A DNA stretch of 64,000 nucleotides from Bradymonas sediminis. Its GTDB lineage: Bacteria; Myxococcota_A; Bradymonadia; Bradymonadales; Bradymonadaceae. Shown here one piece after another: positions 48,765 through 56,921 of the stretch. The DNA is taken from contig NZ_CP030032.1 of the NCBI RefSeq assembly GCF_003258315.1, forward strand, positions 3,226,501 to 3,290,500. Direction: 5' to 3'. Both the position numbers and the translations under genes were made by a program. The number at the start of each line of letters is the position of its first letter. Within the stretch, counting starts at the first letter, position 1. The notes under the pieces are model-generated. The model was not told the DNA's origin. It worked only from the letters and a program-made list of their open reading frames with translations, and made no database searches.

Positions 48765-48804
48765 AAAAAGCTCCGTCTTGATCTTCATTCCAACAACATA
48801 CCGT

Positions 48805-48825
48805 CTATCGACGATATACGATTAA
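48805..48825 (-). promoter_or_regulatory. Candidate ArsR operator before acr3
   Basis: On the minus strand this segment reads TTAATCGTATATCGTCGATA. It shares the TAATCGTAT core with the segment before arsR at 49228-49247, as expected if ArsR controls both units. The operator role is inference from this sharing. Confidence 0.45.
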
Positions 48826-48867
48826 GCGCATATTAGAGAGCCTTAAAGTCAAGAATTGCCCCGAACC

Positions 48868-49206
48868 TCACAGACCCTTAACGAGGGCCTTGAGGAGCAT
48901 CACAACGCCAGGCTCGATGCAATAACAAACGCGCGGACCGTCGACCTCGCCGCGGATAAGCCCCGCATTCTTGAGCTGCTTGAGGTGCTGGGAAACGGTC
49001 GACTGCGCGAGGGGAAGTTCGTCGACGATATCGCCAACAATGCAACCATCTTGGCGCATCAGCAGCCGCACGATGGCGACGCGCGCGGGATGGGCGATGG
49101 CCTTGGCGAGCTCGGCGAGGCGGATATTGGCCTCAAGCTCATCTTCGGGCACCGACGGCATCGGGGCAGCCGGTGGGGCGCAGGTTTCAGATTGTGTTGT
49201 CTTCAT
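48868..49206 (-). CDS. arsR: ArsR-family arsenic-responsive repressor
   Basis: A 112-residue winged-helix protein with the family's DNA-reading helix ([20 protein letters not shown]) and wing ([14 protein letters not shown]). The usual ELCVCDL arsenite site of the alpha-3 helix is absent; C55 (QDGCIVGDI) and C94/C96 (CYC) are the available thiols, so the metalloid site differs from the E. coli type. It lies 103 bases upstream of acr3 and probably represses acr3-arsC as well as itself. The AATCG...CGATT repeat upstream (49228-49247) is the likely operator. Confidence 0.85.
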   Translation of the reverse strand: MKTTQSETCAPPAAPMPSVPEDELEANIRLAELAKAIAHPARVAIVRLLMRQDGCIVGDIVDELPLAQSTVSQHLKQLKNAGLIRGEVDGPRVCYCIEPGVVMLLKALVKGL

Positions 49207-49227
49207 AGGCTTCTCTCCTCACACACC

Positions 49228-49247
49228 AATCGCATAAATACGATTAG
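49228..49247 (-). promoter_or_regulatory. Candidate ArsR operator before arsR
   Basis: On the minus strand CTAATCGTATTTATGCGATT contains the inverted repeat AATCG / CGATT. It lies about 22 bases upstream of the arsR start and shares TAATCGTAT with the segment before acr3. Confidence 0.5.
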
Positions 49248-49420
49248 ACATACGCTCTTGTCAACGGTCTGCCTGTAACCTTGACACTTTTTCACCACTT
49301 AACCTATGATACGCCCAGTCCTTAGACATTATTTGCGATTTTTGCCGCTCCGCTGCGAGCGGATTTTGGTCTCCCAAACGTCGTGCTTTCTTGTCTTCTC
49401 TTCTTTCAAAGGAATCAACT

Positions 49421-49822
49421 ATGTTTGCGCTCAATGTTCTGGCTCAATCGGACTCTGGTGGCATGATCGGCATGATCGTCGGCCTTGTCTTCAGCCTCTT
49501 TGCCCTACTCCTCGTGGTCGTGATGATCGCTGGCCTGTGGAAGATCTTCGAGAAGGCTGGACATCCGGGCTGGGCCGCGATCGTCCCCATCTACAATGTG
49601 TTTATCATGCTGCAAATTGTCGGCCGCCCCACCTGGTGGTTGGTGCTCTTCTTTATCCCGATGATCAACGGGCTGATCGGGATCGTCCTCAATATCGAAT
49701 TGGCGAAGGCCTTCGGAAAAGACCTGGTCTACGGGCTTGGCATGGTCTTCCTTCCGTTTATTTTCGCGCCGATGCTAGGCTTTGGCGACGCGCAATATCA
49801 GGGTCCGGACCCACTCTTTTAA
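49421..49822 (+). CDS. DUF5684-type membrane protein
   Basis: ATG 49421 has AAAGGAA six bases upstream; 133 residues. It has about four hydrophobic segments and the family pattern LWKIFEKAGHPGWAAIVPIYNVFIMLQIVGRPTWWL. DUF5684 proteins are small integral membrane proteins of unknown role, sometimes fused to signal peptidases. It is a single-gene unit with a terminator behind it. Confidence 0.75.
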   Translation: MFALNVLAQSDSGGMIGMIVGLVFSLFALLLVVVMIAGLWKIFEKAGHPGWAAIVPIYNVFIMLQIVGRPTWWLVLFFIPMINGLIGIVLNIELAKAFGKDLVYGLGMVFLPFIFAPMLGFGDAQYQGPDPLF

Positions 49823-49855
49823 GTGAGTCACGACTTATCAATCGGGACACAAAAA

Positions 49856-49882
49856 AGCCCGCCACGTTATCCGTGGCGGGCT
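49856..49882. terminator. Terminator between convergent DUF5684 and DMT genes
   Basis: An 11-bp stem (AGCCCGCCACG / CGTGGCGGGCT) with a five-base loop. The T run follows on the minus strand, suiting the DMT gene best; on the plus strand the tail is ATTTGACGTTTT. Confidence 0.85.
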
Positions 49883-49962
49883 ATTTGACGTTTTCTACTC
49901 CCTGCGCCGCGCATCAAAGCCCGGCCAACACTCGCCGGCTGCGGCCCCCTGGCGACGATTGC

Positions 49963-50820
49963 TCATTTGGGAAAGAGCAGCACGATGGCCCCGATCGCCA
50001 AAACAATGCCGAGCATATTGACCCGGCTTAATCGCTCGTGGAAGAAACCGGCCCCCACAAGCGCGCCGAGTGAAATCACCCCGATATTCATCGAGGCGAA
50101 GACCAACGTAGGGTCATCCGGAAAGTATTGATGCGCGCGAATATAGAAGAAGATATTGCCGAAATTAAGCACGCCCAGCAGCAAGCCGGCGCCCAGACTC
50201 CGGGCGTTCCACCGGGTGCGACGCCGCGCAATAAGCCAGCCAAAGATCAGCAGCGCTGCCAGGACAAAGCTCAACAAGAGCGTGCTGGTGAAGCCGGCGC
50301 CCAGGCGAGCCATTTGCTTAAATAGGATATCGATCACGCCGTATCCCACCCACACCCCCAGCAATGCCCACAACGCGCGCCGCCCTGTATCGGCGGGCTC
50401 AACAGCTTGTTCCTGGCGCTGCAAAAGACAGCCGAGCGCGCACAGGGCGAGCGCGATGCCGACGAGTTTTTTTGGCAGCATCGACTCACCGAAGATCAGA
50501 AAAGCGGCCGCCAGCGGAATCACCAGTGAGAGGCGCTGCGCGGTATCGCTGCGGATAATCCCGGCGTGGCGCACCGCAGCGGCCATCACCAAAAAGACCG
50601 CCGGCAAGAGCACGCCGAGCAACACCAGAATCCCCCAGCCCATCGCTGACTGGGCGAGCAAAGTACCGAGGCTCGGGCGCAGCAGCAGAAGGCACAGGGC
50701 GGAGGCCGCGATATACCCGGCGGCGATGGCCTGGGCGACGTCGACCTCCCAGCGGCGCGCGAGCTTCAAAAAGACCGACACAGACACGCTGAAGACGATG
50801 CTGAAAATAAACGTATGCAT
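49963..50820 (-). CDS. DMT/EamA-superfamily transporter
   Basis: A 285-residue protein with ten hydrophobic segments in two similar halves, the EamA layout. The end of each half (AFLIFGESMLPKKLVGIALALCALG; GAGFFHERLSRVNMLGIVLAIGAIVL) shows the typical acidic-then-helix pattern. DMT members export amino acids, sugars or other metabolites; the substrate cannot be told. It is a single-gene unit transcribed away from the lamin-tail lipoprotein gene. Confidence 0.8.
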   Translation of the reverse strand: MHTFIFSIVFSVSVSVFLKLARRWEVDVAQAIAAGYIAASALCLLLLRPSLGTLLAQSAMGWGILVLLGVLLPAVFLVMAAAVRHAGIIRSDTAQRLSLVIPLAAAFLIFGESMLPKKLVGIALALCALGCLLQRQEQAVEPADTGRRALWALLGVWVGYGVIDILFKQMARLGAGFTSTLLLSFVLAALLIFGWLIARRRTRWNARSLGAGLLLGVLNFGNIFFYIRAHQYFPDDPTLVFASMNIGVISLGALVGAGFFHERLSRVNMLGIVLAIGAIVLLFPK

Positions 50821-50958
50821 GGTACTATCTGCTCTTATTGGATATGCTCTTAAAACCCCAACATCATTGTCGCGTCAACGATTTAGCGTATCCCGGCGAG
50901 ACGATAAACGTAGAATCGAGCACTCACTATTGATTGGCCGAAACGGAGATGAACTACC

Positions 50959-52416
50959 ATGATGTACTTGCCCACGCGAACCACCGGGAAGCTCCTGACA
51001 CTACTCACCGCACTCACCATCTTGGCCCTAAGCGCCTGTGGAGATGACGACGGCGGCAGCAGCAATGGCCCCGTAGACACCACCGATCAATGCGCGAACG
51101 TGACATGCGCCCAGCCCCAGCCGACCTGTGAGGGCAGCGAAGCCGTGAGCTATTCGACCGCAGGAGTCTGCGTAGAGGCTGACGGAAGCTGTGATTTCTC
51201 GAGCGTGGAGACCCGCGTTGATTGCGCGGCGAGCGATCAGATCTGCCAGGCGGGCCAGTGCATCGAGGAAAGTGAGGACCTCTGTGCGAATGTGGTTTGC
51301 ACCCAGCTCCCGCCCACCTGCGACGGCGACGTTGCGGTGGCCCAGGAGGCCGGCGTTTGTGCGCCGGAGACAGGGACTTGCGAATCCACCGGGGAACAGA
51401 CGCGCGTGGACTGCGCCGAGGCGGGGAAAACCTGCGAAGACGGCGTATGCGTCGACGCGGCAGGCCTCTGCGAGGCGGTGCTCTGCGAGGCTCCCGACGC
51501 GACCTGTGAGGGCGATATTGCGGTGACCTATACTGGCGACGGGGCCTGCGATGAGGCCGACGGAACCTGCGACTTCTCGAGCGTTGAGGTGCGCACCGAC
51601 TGCGCCGCGATCGGCCAGGTCTGCAACGGCGCGATCTGCGTTGAACCGCATATTGACCACTGCGCGGGCGTGACCTGTGACACGCCGCCCGAAGCAACCT
51701 GTGAGGACGATACGGCGGTGGTATACCAGCGCGGAGGCGTCTGTGATCCGGCCGACGGAACCTGCGATTATTCCGGTTCCGCGACGCGCATTGATTGCGC
51801 GTCAACCGGCCAGACCTGCCAGGACGGCGCCTGCGTCGCGGTCAGTGGCGAGCATACCGTCAACGCCGGAGACCTTATTATCACCGAGATTATGGCGAAC
51901 CCCGACGTGGTCGACGACTCGGCCGGAGAGTATTTCGAGGTCTATAATACAACCACACGCACGCTGCACCTCAACGGGCTACGCATCACCGATGAGGGCA
52001 CGGATGCGTTCACGGTGGACAGCCTGACAACCGCCCCGATCACGATCGGCCCGAACGAGTATTTTGTATTTGGACGAAACGCCAACTATACCACCAACGG
52101 CAATATCGACATTGATTTTGAATGGTCATCGATGACGCTGGCGAACACGAGTGACTCCATCATCATCACCCGGCCGGGGCGCGCTTCGGCTCCGGATATT
52201 TTGGTCACCTCGGTCAAATATGACGCCTCGCTGGGGTTCCCGCGGGTGCCGACGGGTGCGTCTTTGCAACTCGGCAGCGAGAACGACCTGCGCACCATCG
52301 ACCCGAGCAACGGGTCGCTGTGGTGCCGCTCAACCGAGGCGATCCACCCGGCCAATATCATCTCTGACCAGGGCACCCCGGGAGCTCAAAACACCCGATG
52401 TAACTACCCGGATTAA
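50959..52416 (+). CDS. Cysteine-module lipoprotein with C-terminal lamin-tail domain
   Basis: A 485-residue lipoprotein (ILALSAC, C27). Four similar ~55-residue modules follow (CANVTCAQPQPTCEG..., CANVVCTQLPPTCDG..., CEAVLCEAPDATCEG..., CAGVTCDTPPEATCED...), each closing with a DGxCV-type end. Residues about 305-470 form a bacterial lamin-tail (LTD) domain (GDLIITEIMANPDVV, GEYFEVYNTTTRTLHLNGLR). LTD domains occur in surface and secreted proteins of predatory and marine bacteria, where they may bind DNA or membranes. A strong terminator follows. Role unknown. Confidence 0.75.
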   Translation: MMYLPTRTTGKLLTLLTALTILALSACGDDDGGSSNGPVDTTDQCANVTCAQPQPTCEGSEAVSYSTAGVCVEADGSCDFSSVETRVDCAASDQICQAGQCIEESEDLCANVVCTQLPPTCDGDVAVAQEAGVCAPETGTCESTGEQTRVDCAEAGKTCEDGVCVDAAGLCEAVLCEAPDATCEGDIAVTYTGDGACDEADGTCDFSSVEVRTDCAAIGQVCNGAICVEPHIDHCAGVTCDTPPEATCEDDTAVVYQRGGVCDPADGTCDYSGSATRIDCASTGQTCQDGACVAVSGEHTVNAGDLIITEIMANPDVVDDSAGEYFEVYNTTTRTLHLNGLRITDEGTDAFTVDSLTTAPITIGPNEYFVFGRNANYTTNGNIDIDFEWSSMTLANTSDSIIITRPGRASAPDILVTSVKYDASLGFPRVPTGASLQLGSENDLRTIDPSNGSLWCRSTEAIHPANIISDQGTPGAQNTRCNYPD

Positions 52417-52438
52417 TTAAATATTACCCGAACTATTA

Positions 52439-52471
52439 CGGCCTCGCGCTCCTCTGCGCGAGGCCGTTTTT
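52439..52471 (+). terminator. Rho-independent terminator after the lamin-tail lipoprotein
   Basis: A perfect 11-bp stem (CGGCCTCGCGC / GCGCGAGGCCG) with a six-base loop followed by TTTTT. Confidence 0.92.
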
Positions 52472-52638
52472 ATGGCGCCCTATCGACTGACCCATTGGGC
52501 CGGCATATATGGGCAAAACAAAGCGCCTCAACTTGACTTTTAGAATTCGTGTTCATGTTTGCCTCGCTCTTGTCGCAGACCAAAAAATGCGATGAGTCCC
52601 GAATCGTTTCGACCCTTATCGCCACAAAGCAGCTCACA

Positions 52639-53334
52639 ATGATTGACGTACGTCCATTTGACAGTCTCGGTGGAGCTGACCATGGCTGGCTCAACGCAAA
52701 ACACCACTTCTCCTTCGCCAGCTATTACGACCCTAAGCGCATGGGTTGGGGGCGGCTGCGCGTGTGGAACGACGACGAGATCGCCGCCAATACCGGCTTC
52801 CCGCCGCACCCCCATCGCGATATGGAGATCATCACCTATGTTCGCCGCGGCGCCATTACCCACGAGGATTCCATGGGTAACGTCGGGCGCACCGAAGCGG
52901 GCGACGTTCAGGTCATGAGCGCGGGCAGCGGCGTGCGCCACTCCGAGTTTAATCGCGAAGATGAGCTGACCACGATTTTTCAGATCTGGATCGAGACCGA
53001 CAAGCCCGGCGCCGACCCTTCCTGGGGCGCGCGCCCGTTTCCCAAGGCCGACCGCAGCGGCGCGTTTCAGGTACTCGCATCGGGAAACCCCGGCGATGAC
53101 ACCTTGCTGATCAACGCCGACGCCCGCGTGTTGGGCGCGACGCTCAACGCCGGCGACACGCTCACCTACCCGCTCAAGTCCGGACGCCGCGCCTATTTGG
53201 TCCCCGCTGTCGGCGCCATCGAGGTCAACGGCGAAGTGGTCAACGCGCGCGATGGTGCCGCGATTATGGATGAGGAGACCATCACCATTACGGCGAAAGA
53301 AGACGCCGAGATCATCATGGTCGACAGCCTCTAA
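52639..53334 (+). CDS. Pirin-family protein
   Basis: ATG 52639 (MIDVRPFDSLGGADHGWL) begins where pirins begin; a 30-codon open stretch upstream is less likely coding. 231 residues. Metal-binding histidines are seen in GFPPHPHRDMEIITYV and GSGVRHSEFN, within the first cupin domain; a second cupin follows (VLGATLNAGDTLTYPL). Bacterial pirins of this size include quercetin 2,3-dioxygenase-like and redox-sensing members. No adjacent partner gene; its function in this organism is unknown. Confidence 0.85.
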   Translation: MIDVRPFDSLGGADHGWLNAKHHFSFASYYDPKRMGWGRLRVWNDDEIAANTGFPPHPHRDMEIITYVRRGAITHEDSMGNVGRTEAGDVQVMSAGSGVRHSEFNREDELTTIFQIWIETDKPGADPSWGARPFPKADRSGAFQVLASGNPGDDTLLINADARVLGATLNAGDTLTYPLKSGRRAYLVPAVGAIEVNGEVVNARDGAAIMDEETITITAKEDAEIIMVDSL

Positions 53335-53379
53335 TCCACGCTCGCCCACCCTTGCTGCCGTTGAAAAACGGGCCTAAAC

Positions 53380-53428
53380 CAGCGATGCCTCCGCGCCGCC
53401 GACTCATCGGCGCGCGGAGGCATCGCTC
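53380..53428. terminator. Hairpin between convergent pirin and TSP1-like genes
   Basis: A 15-bp perfect stem (AGCGATGCCTCCGCG / CGCGGAGGCATCGCT) around a GC-rich loop. The following T tracts are weak on both strands (CTTCCC; TTTAGG), so terminator activity is less certain than for the other hairpins. Confidence 0.55.
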
Positions 53429-53473
53429 TTCCCTACTCTATCAAATCTTCATGGCGCGTCGCCGCTCGCCACG

Positions 53474-54916
53474 TCAACTGCAGTCGCAATCCCCCTGGTC
53501 ATCACAGACGCCTGGATCGTCGCCGCTACTTCCATTGCCCGGGCAGACACAAGCCTCGCCCTGGGGCATAACACAGGGAATATTATTCTGAACTTCGGGG
53601 ACCCCACAGCTTTGATCGGCGCAAATTTCGATATAACAGGTCTTACTTTGAGTCCCGCTACAACTCCCAGATGACGATGCAACACAGGCCGTCGGGGCGT
53701 CACACCCAGGCGCAGAGGTGCACGCGTCACCGTCGGTTTCGCGCGTACATGGCTGCGACTCACCTGTGTCGGTGTGCTCACAAACACCCGCCGCACAAGC
53801 GGAGGTGCGATTCATCCGATGCTTCATCCCTGAATAAGTGCAGGCATCAAACGCGATGCACTCCCCCCAGGCCCCAGAAGACGGCGCCGCGCACTCAATG
53901 CCTTCGGTTTCCCGAGTGCATGAGCGTTGCTCGACGGTATCCGAACTCGCACATGCGCCCCCAGAACACACAGAAGTCGTCACGATGCGCGACTGAGTCC
54001 CCGTCAGAGCACAGATATCCGACGGGTTCTCACAGGCGCTCCAGGCCCCCTCAACGGTCGCGCCACATGAAACCCCCGCGGTCTGACGCGTACACGCTTG
54101 CGTCTCCTGACTCACAACTTCTTCGCATTTCTGATCCGCGCCGCAGACATATCGCGTCACGCTTCGATGTTGCTCGCCCGCTTCCGCGCAGACATCGACG
54201 GGGAAACTGCACGTGTCCCAGTCACCAAACTCCGCCGGCTGGCAATCGCTCTCCACATCGCACGTCTCACCCACACCACAAGGATCGCATTGGCTTCCCC
54301 CGCAATCGACATCGGTCTCCTCACCGTTCTTAATCGAGTCATTGCAGGCAGGCGAGGACTGGCACTCATTGTCTTCGCAGAGGCCGCTCGCGCAGTCCTC
54401 GGCGGCGTTGCAGAAATCACCGCTATTGCAGGCGCCCCCGCCGACCGCAACGCACCCGCCACCAGCGTGGCAGCGCATAAAGCCTGCCTCACATTCGCTG
54501 TCGCAAACGCCGCCATTGCAGATCGCTTGCGCATGATTTTCGCTCGTCACACAGACCTGGCCACAGCCGCCACAATTGACCTCATCGGACGCCAGGTCGA
54601 CGCACCTGTCACCGCAGACAACCTGGTCGCCGGTGCACTCAATACCGGTCACATCACCAATATCGTCGCTCTCAATATCAACCACGTCGCTCGCGCCGTC
54701 CTCGATATGACTCGTCACATCTTCGGCTTGCGGCCTGCAATACCCATCGATACAGACGCTCCCGCCGGCACACTGAGTCTCGCTATCGCAAGCGATATCC
54801 CCGATCGAGCTCTCGAAGCTGCACCCGGCGGACAGCAGAACAAGACTCCATGCAACGGCACATAGAATGGCGAAACGCGCGGCGGAACTCTGCAATAGGC
54901 ACCTGATTGCCAGCAT
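53474..54916 (-). CDS. Cysteine-rich lipoprotein with thrombospondin-1-like repeats
   Basis: A 480-residue lipoprotein (LLSAGC, C32). AAAGGA precedes the start. The N-terminal half has disulfide modules (CAGGSVCIDGYC, CVDLASDEVNCGGCGQVC, CNAAEDCASGLCEDNEC). The second half has at least three segments of the form W..C..., G.QhRxV, CSGGACASSDTVEQRSCTRE, close to thrombospondin type-1 repeats. The tail is rich in Gly/Asp/Cys (CVCPGNGSSGDDPGVC). TSP1 repeats are mostly eukaryotic and bind glycans or proteins; here they suggest adhesion. Whether they are true TSP1 domains needs a profile search. Confidence 0.65.
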   Translation of the reverse strand: MLAIRCLLQSSAARFAILCAVAWSLVLLSAGCSFESSIGDIACDSETQCAGGSVCIDGYCRPQAEDVTSHIEDGASDVVDIESDDIGDVTGIECTGDQVVCGDRCVDLASDEVNCGGCGQVCVTSENHAQAICNGGVCDSECEAGFMRCHAGGGCVAVGGGACNSGDFCNAAEDCASGLCEDNECQSSPACNDSIKNGEETDVDCGGSQCDPCGVGETCDVESDCQPAEFGDWDTCSFPVDVCAEAGEQHRSVTRYVCGADQKCEEVVSQETQACTRQTAGVSCGATVEGAWSACENPSDICALTGTQSRIVTTSVCSGGACASSDTVEQRSCTRETEGIECAAPSSGAWGECIAFDACTYSGMKHRMNRTSACAAGVCEHTDTGESQPCTRETDGDACTSAPGCDAPTACVASSSGSCSGTQSKTCYIEICADQSCGVPEVQNNIPCVMPQGEACVCPGNGSSGDDPGVCDDQGDCDCS

Positions 54917-55134
54917 AATAGTCCTTTCAAAATAGAAGGTATCGATACGTCTGTAGATATATACTCTTAGTACCGAAACTCGGGCCGCACATCAAGCAGC
55001 AGCAGCGCGTCTTCGCGTCCCCAAACCCCTCACGCTCGCCTTCAAACCCAACTCTGTTTTGCCAACCCGGCGCCCAAACACTACACTTCCTGCGCGACGG
55101 CCCCAATATTTCCATTTTGCCAATGAGCCCTCCG

Positions 55135-56715
55135 ATGAATTTCCGTGCTATTTTTCCGCTTCTATTGTCGACGTCGTTGTTGCTCCCTGCAGGCTGCGCC
55201 TCGAGCGCCAAGGATCAAATGCCGAACTCAGGCCCGACACAAACCCAGACCACCGAACAAAGCGGCGCAAAAAGTACACCAAATACCGCGGCGTCCCTGG
55301 AAGGGGTCTGGCGAGGCAAGCTGGAGGTATCGGGCGCGTCGTTGACGATTATCTTCAATTTGAAGCGCGCGAAGGACGCCCCCAATGGCTGGCAGGCCAC
55401 GATGGACAGCCCCGACCAGGGCGCAACCGGCATTCCCGTCACCGAGGTTCTCGTCGATAATAATAAGGTTCAGCTCAATGTCCCGGTGATTCGCGGCGCA
55501 TTTGAGGGAACCTTCGCCGATGGCGGCGACGCGATTGATGGCGCGTGGGGACAAGCCGGACAGGCATTTCCGCTCTACCTCCAACGCAGCAGCGCCGAAG
55601 AGGCCTATCGAGTTGAGCGCCCACAGGACCCCAAACCACCCTTCCCCTACGCCATCGAAGAGGTCGAATTTGCCGGCGGACAACCCACCGCAGGCACCGA
55701 CCAGCCCGTCAAATTAGCGGGCACCCTGACCCTGCCCAAAACCGAGGGACCGCACCCGGTGCTCGTACTCCTCACCGGCTCAGGCCCCCAGGACCGGGAC
55801 GAGACGATCCTCAACCATAAACCCTTCTGGGTATTGGCCGACTTTCTGAGCAGAAACGGCGTCGCCGTGCTGCGCTTTGATGACCGCGGCGTCGCCAAAT
55901 CAACGGGCGTCTTTGACAACGCGACCATCGACGACTTCGTCACGGACGCACTGGCCGCGGTTGAGTATCTGGGCACCCGCGACGATATCAACGCCGACAC
56001 CATCGGCCTGCTCGGCCATAGTGAAGGCGCCAACGTCGCGCCGCGCGCGTCGCTCCTGACCCAAAAGATCGATTTTCTTGTCCTCCTCGCCCCCACCGCA
56101 GTCCCGGGAACCGAGCTGCTCGCTCGTCAAAACGCGCTGCTCTTCAAGGGCATGGGCATGAGCGAAGACGGCGCGAGAGCCTACGAAACGCGCATGCTCG
56201 AAACCCTGACGAAGCTCGTCGAAGAGCCGCTCGACAAGCCGGTCTCCAAAGCACTTCGCAAGACGCTTCGCGCCGACTTCAAGGCCGCCGCCGCGGCGAT
56301 GAGCCCGCAGGATCGCAAAGTCTACGGCCCCACCAAGAGCGAGGACTTCGACCACGTCCTCGACCAAATGCTCGAGCAACTAACCGCCTCCTGGATGCGC
56401 TCCTTTTTAGCGATGAAGCCGGCGACGACCTTCACGAAACTGACGATCCCAACCCTCGCCATCTACGGCAGCAAGGACCTTCAAGTTGCCCCCGCGCAAA
56501 ACGTCGGCCCCCTTCGCGACCACCTCGCTAAACACCCAGAAACGACCGTGACCGTCCTCAATGGCCTAAACCACCTCTTTCAACCGGCCCAAACAGGGCT
56601 CCCGGCGGAATACGCCACGATTAAAACGACGCTGGACCCGGAGCTTATGGACACGGTGCTCGACTGGCTACAGGAGCGCGATATCGTAAGCGACGCACCT
56701 GCCGATAGACAATGA
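55135..56715 (+). CDS. Alpha/beta-hydrolase lipoprotein
   Basis: I take ATG 55135 as the start because the lipoprotein signal begins there (MNFRAIFPLLLSTSLLLPAG, then C21); ATG 55123 is possible and neither has a clear ribosome site. 526 residues. A beta-rich N-terminal domain (about residues 55-165, LEGVWRGKLEVSG) precedes an alpha/beta-hydrolase domain with nucleophile motif GLLGHSEGANV, acid in IYGSKDLQVAP and histidine in LNGLNHLFQ. The fold and the HPVLVLLTGSGPQDRDE loop fit periplasmic esterases or peptidases of the dienelactone-hydrolase type. Substrate unknown. Confidence 0.75.
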   Translation: MNFRAIFPLLLSTSLLLPAGCASSAKDQMPNSGPTQTQTTEQSGAKSTPNTAASLEGVWRGKLEVSGASLTIIFNLKRAKDAPNGWQATMDSPDQGATGIPVTEVLVDNNKVQLNVPVIRGAFEGTFADGGDAIDGAWGQAGQAFPLYLQRSSAEEAYRVERPQDPKPPFPYAIEEVEFAGGQPTAGTDQPVKLAGTLTLPKTEGPHPVLVLLTGSGPQDRDETILNHKPFWVLADFLSRNGVAVLRFDDRGVAKSTGVFDNATIDDFVTDALAAVEYLGTRDDINADTIGLLGHSEGANVAPRASLLTQKIDFLVLLAPTAVPGTELLARQNALLFKGMGMSEDGARAYETRMLETLTKLVEEPLDKPVSKALRKTLRADFKAAAAAMSPQDRKVYGPTKSEDFDHVLDQMLEQLTASWMRSFLAMKPATTFTKLTIPTLAIYGSKDLQVAPAQNVGPLRDHLAKHPETTVTVLNGLNHLFQPAQTGLPAEYATIKTTLDPELMDTVLDWLQERDIVSDAPADRQ

Positions 56716-56921
56716 CCTTGAGTCGAGCCGACACCTGCGACGATTAAATGCCGCGCAGCACGAGGGAGCGCACTATTTCCCCCTCATTGTCGCGCGCCCG
56801 GGGTTGACGGATAACCAACCCCGGAGCATCAAATAGCGTCAGCAGCCAATTGCGATTGTGTATCCAATAAATAATCTTTTCATTTGAGCCAACCCTCAGG
56901 TTCGCTCGCGGAACTCGTCTC

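Noticed and set aside
49306-50031. Plus-strand 241-codon frame over the DUF5684 gene and beyond
   Set aside because: Arg/Cys-rich translation without domains; the DUF5684 frame has a ribosome site and membrane helices.
52540-53349. Minus-strand open frame opposite pirin
   Set aside because: No ribosome site or motif; the plus-strand pirin has its metal-binding histidines.
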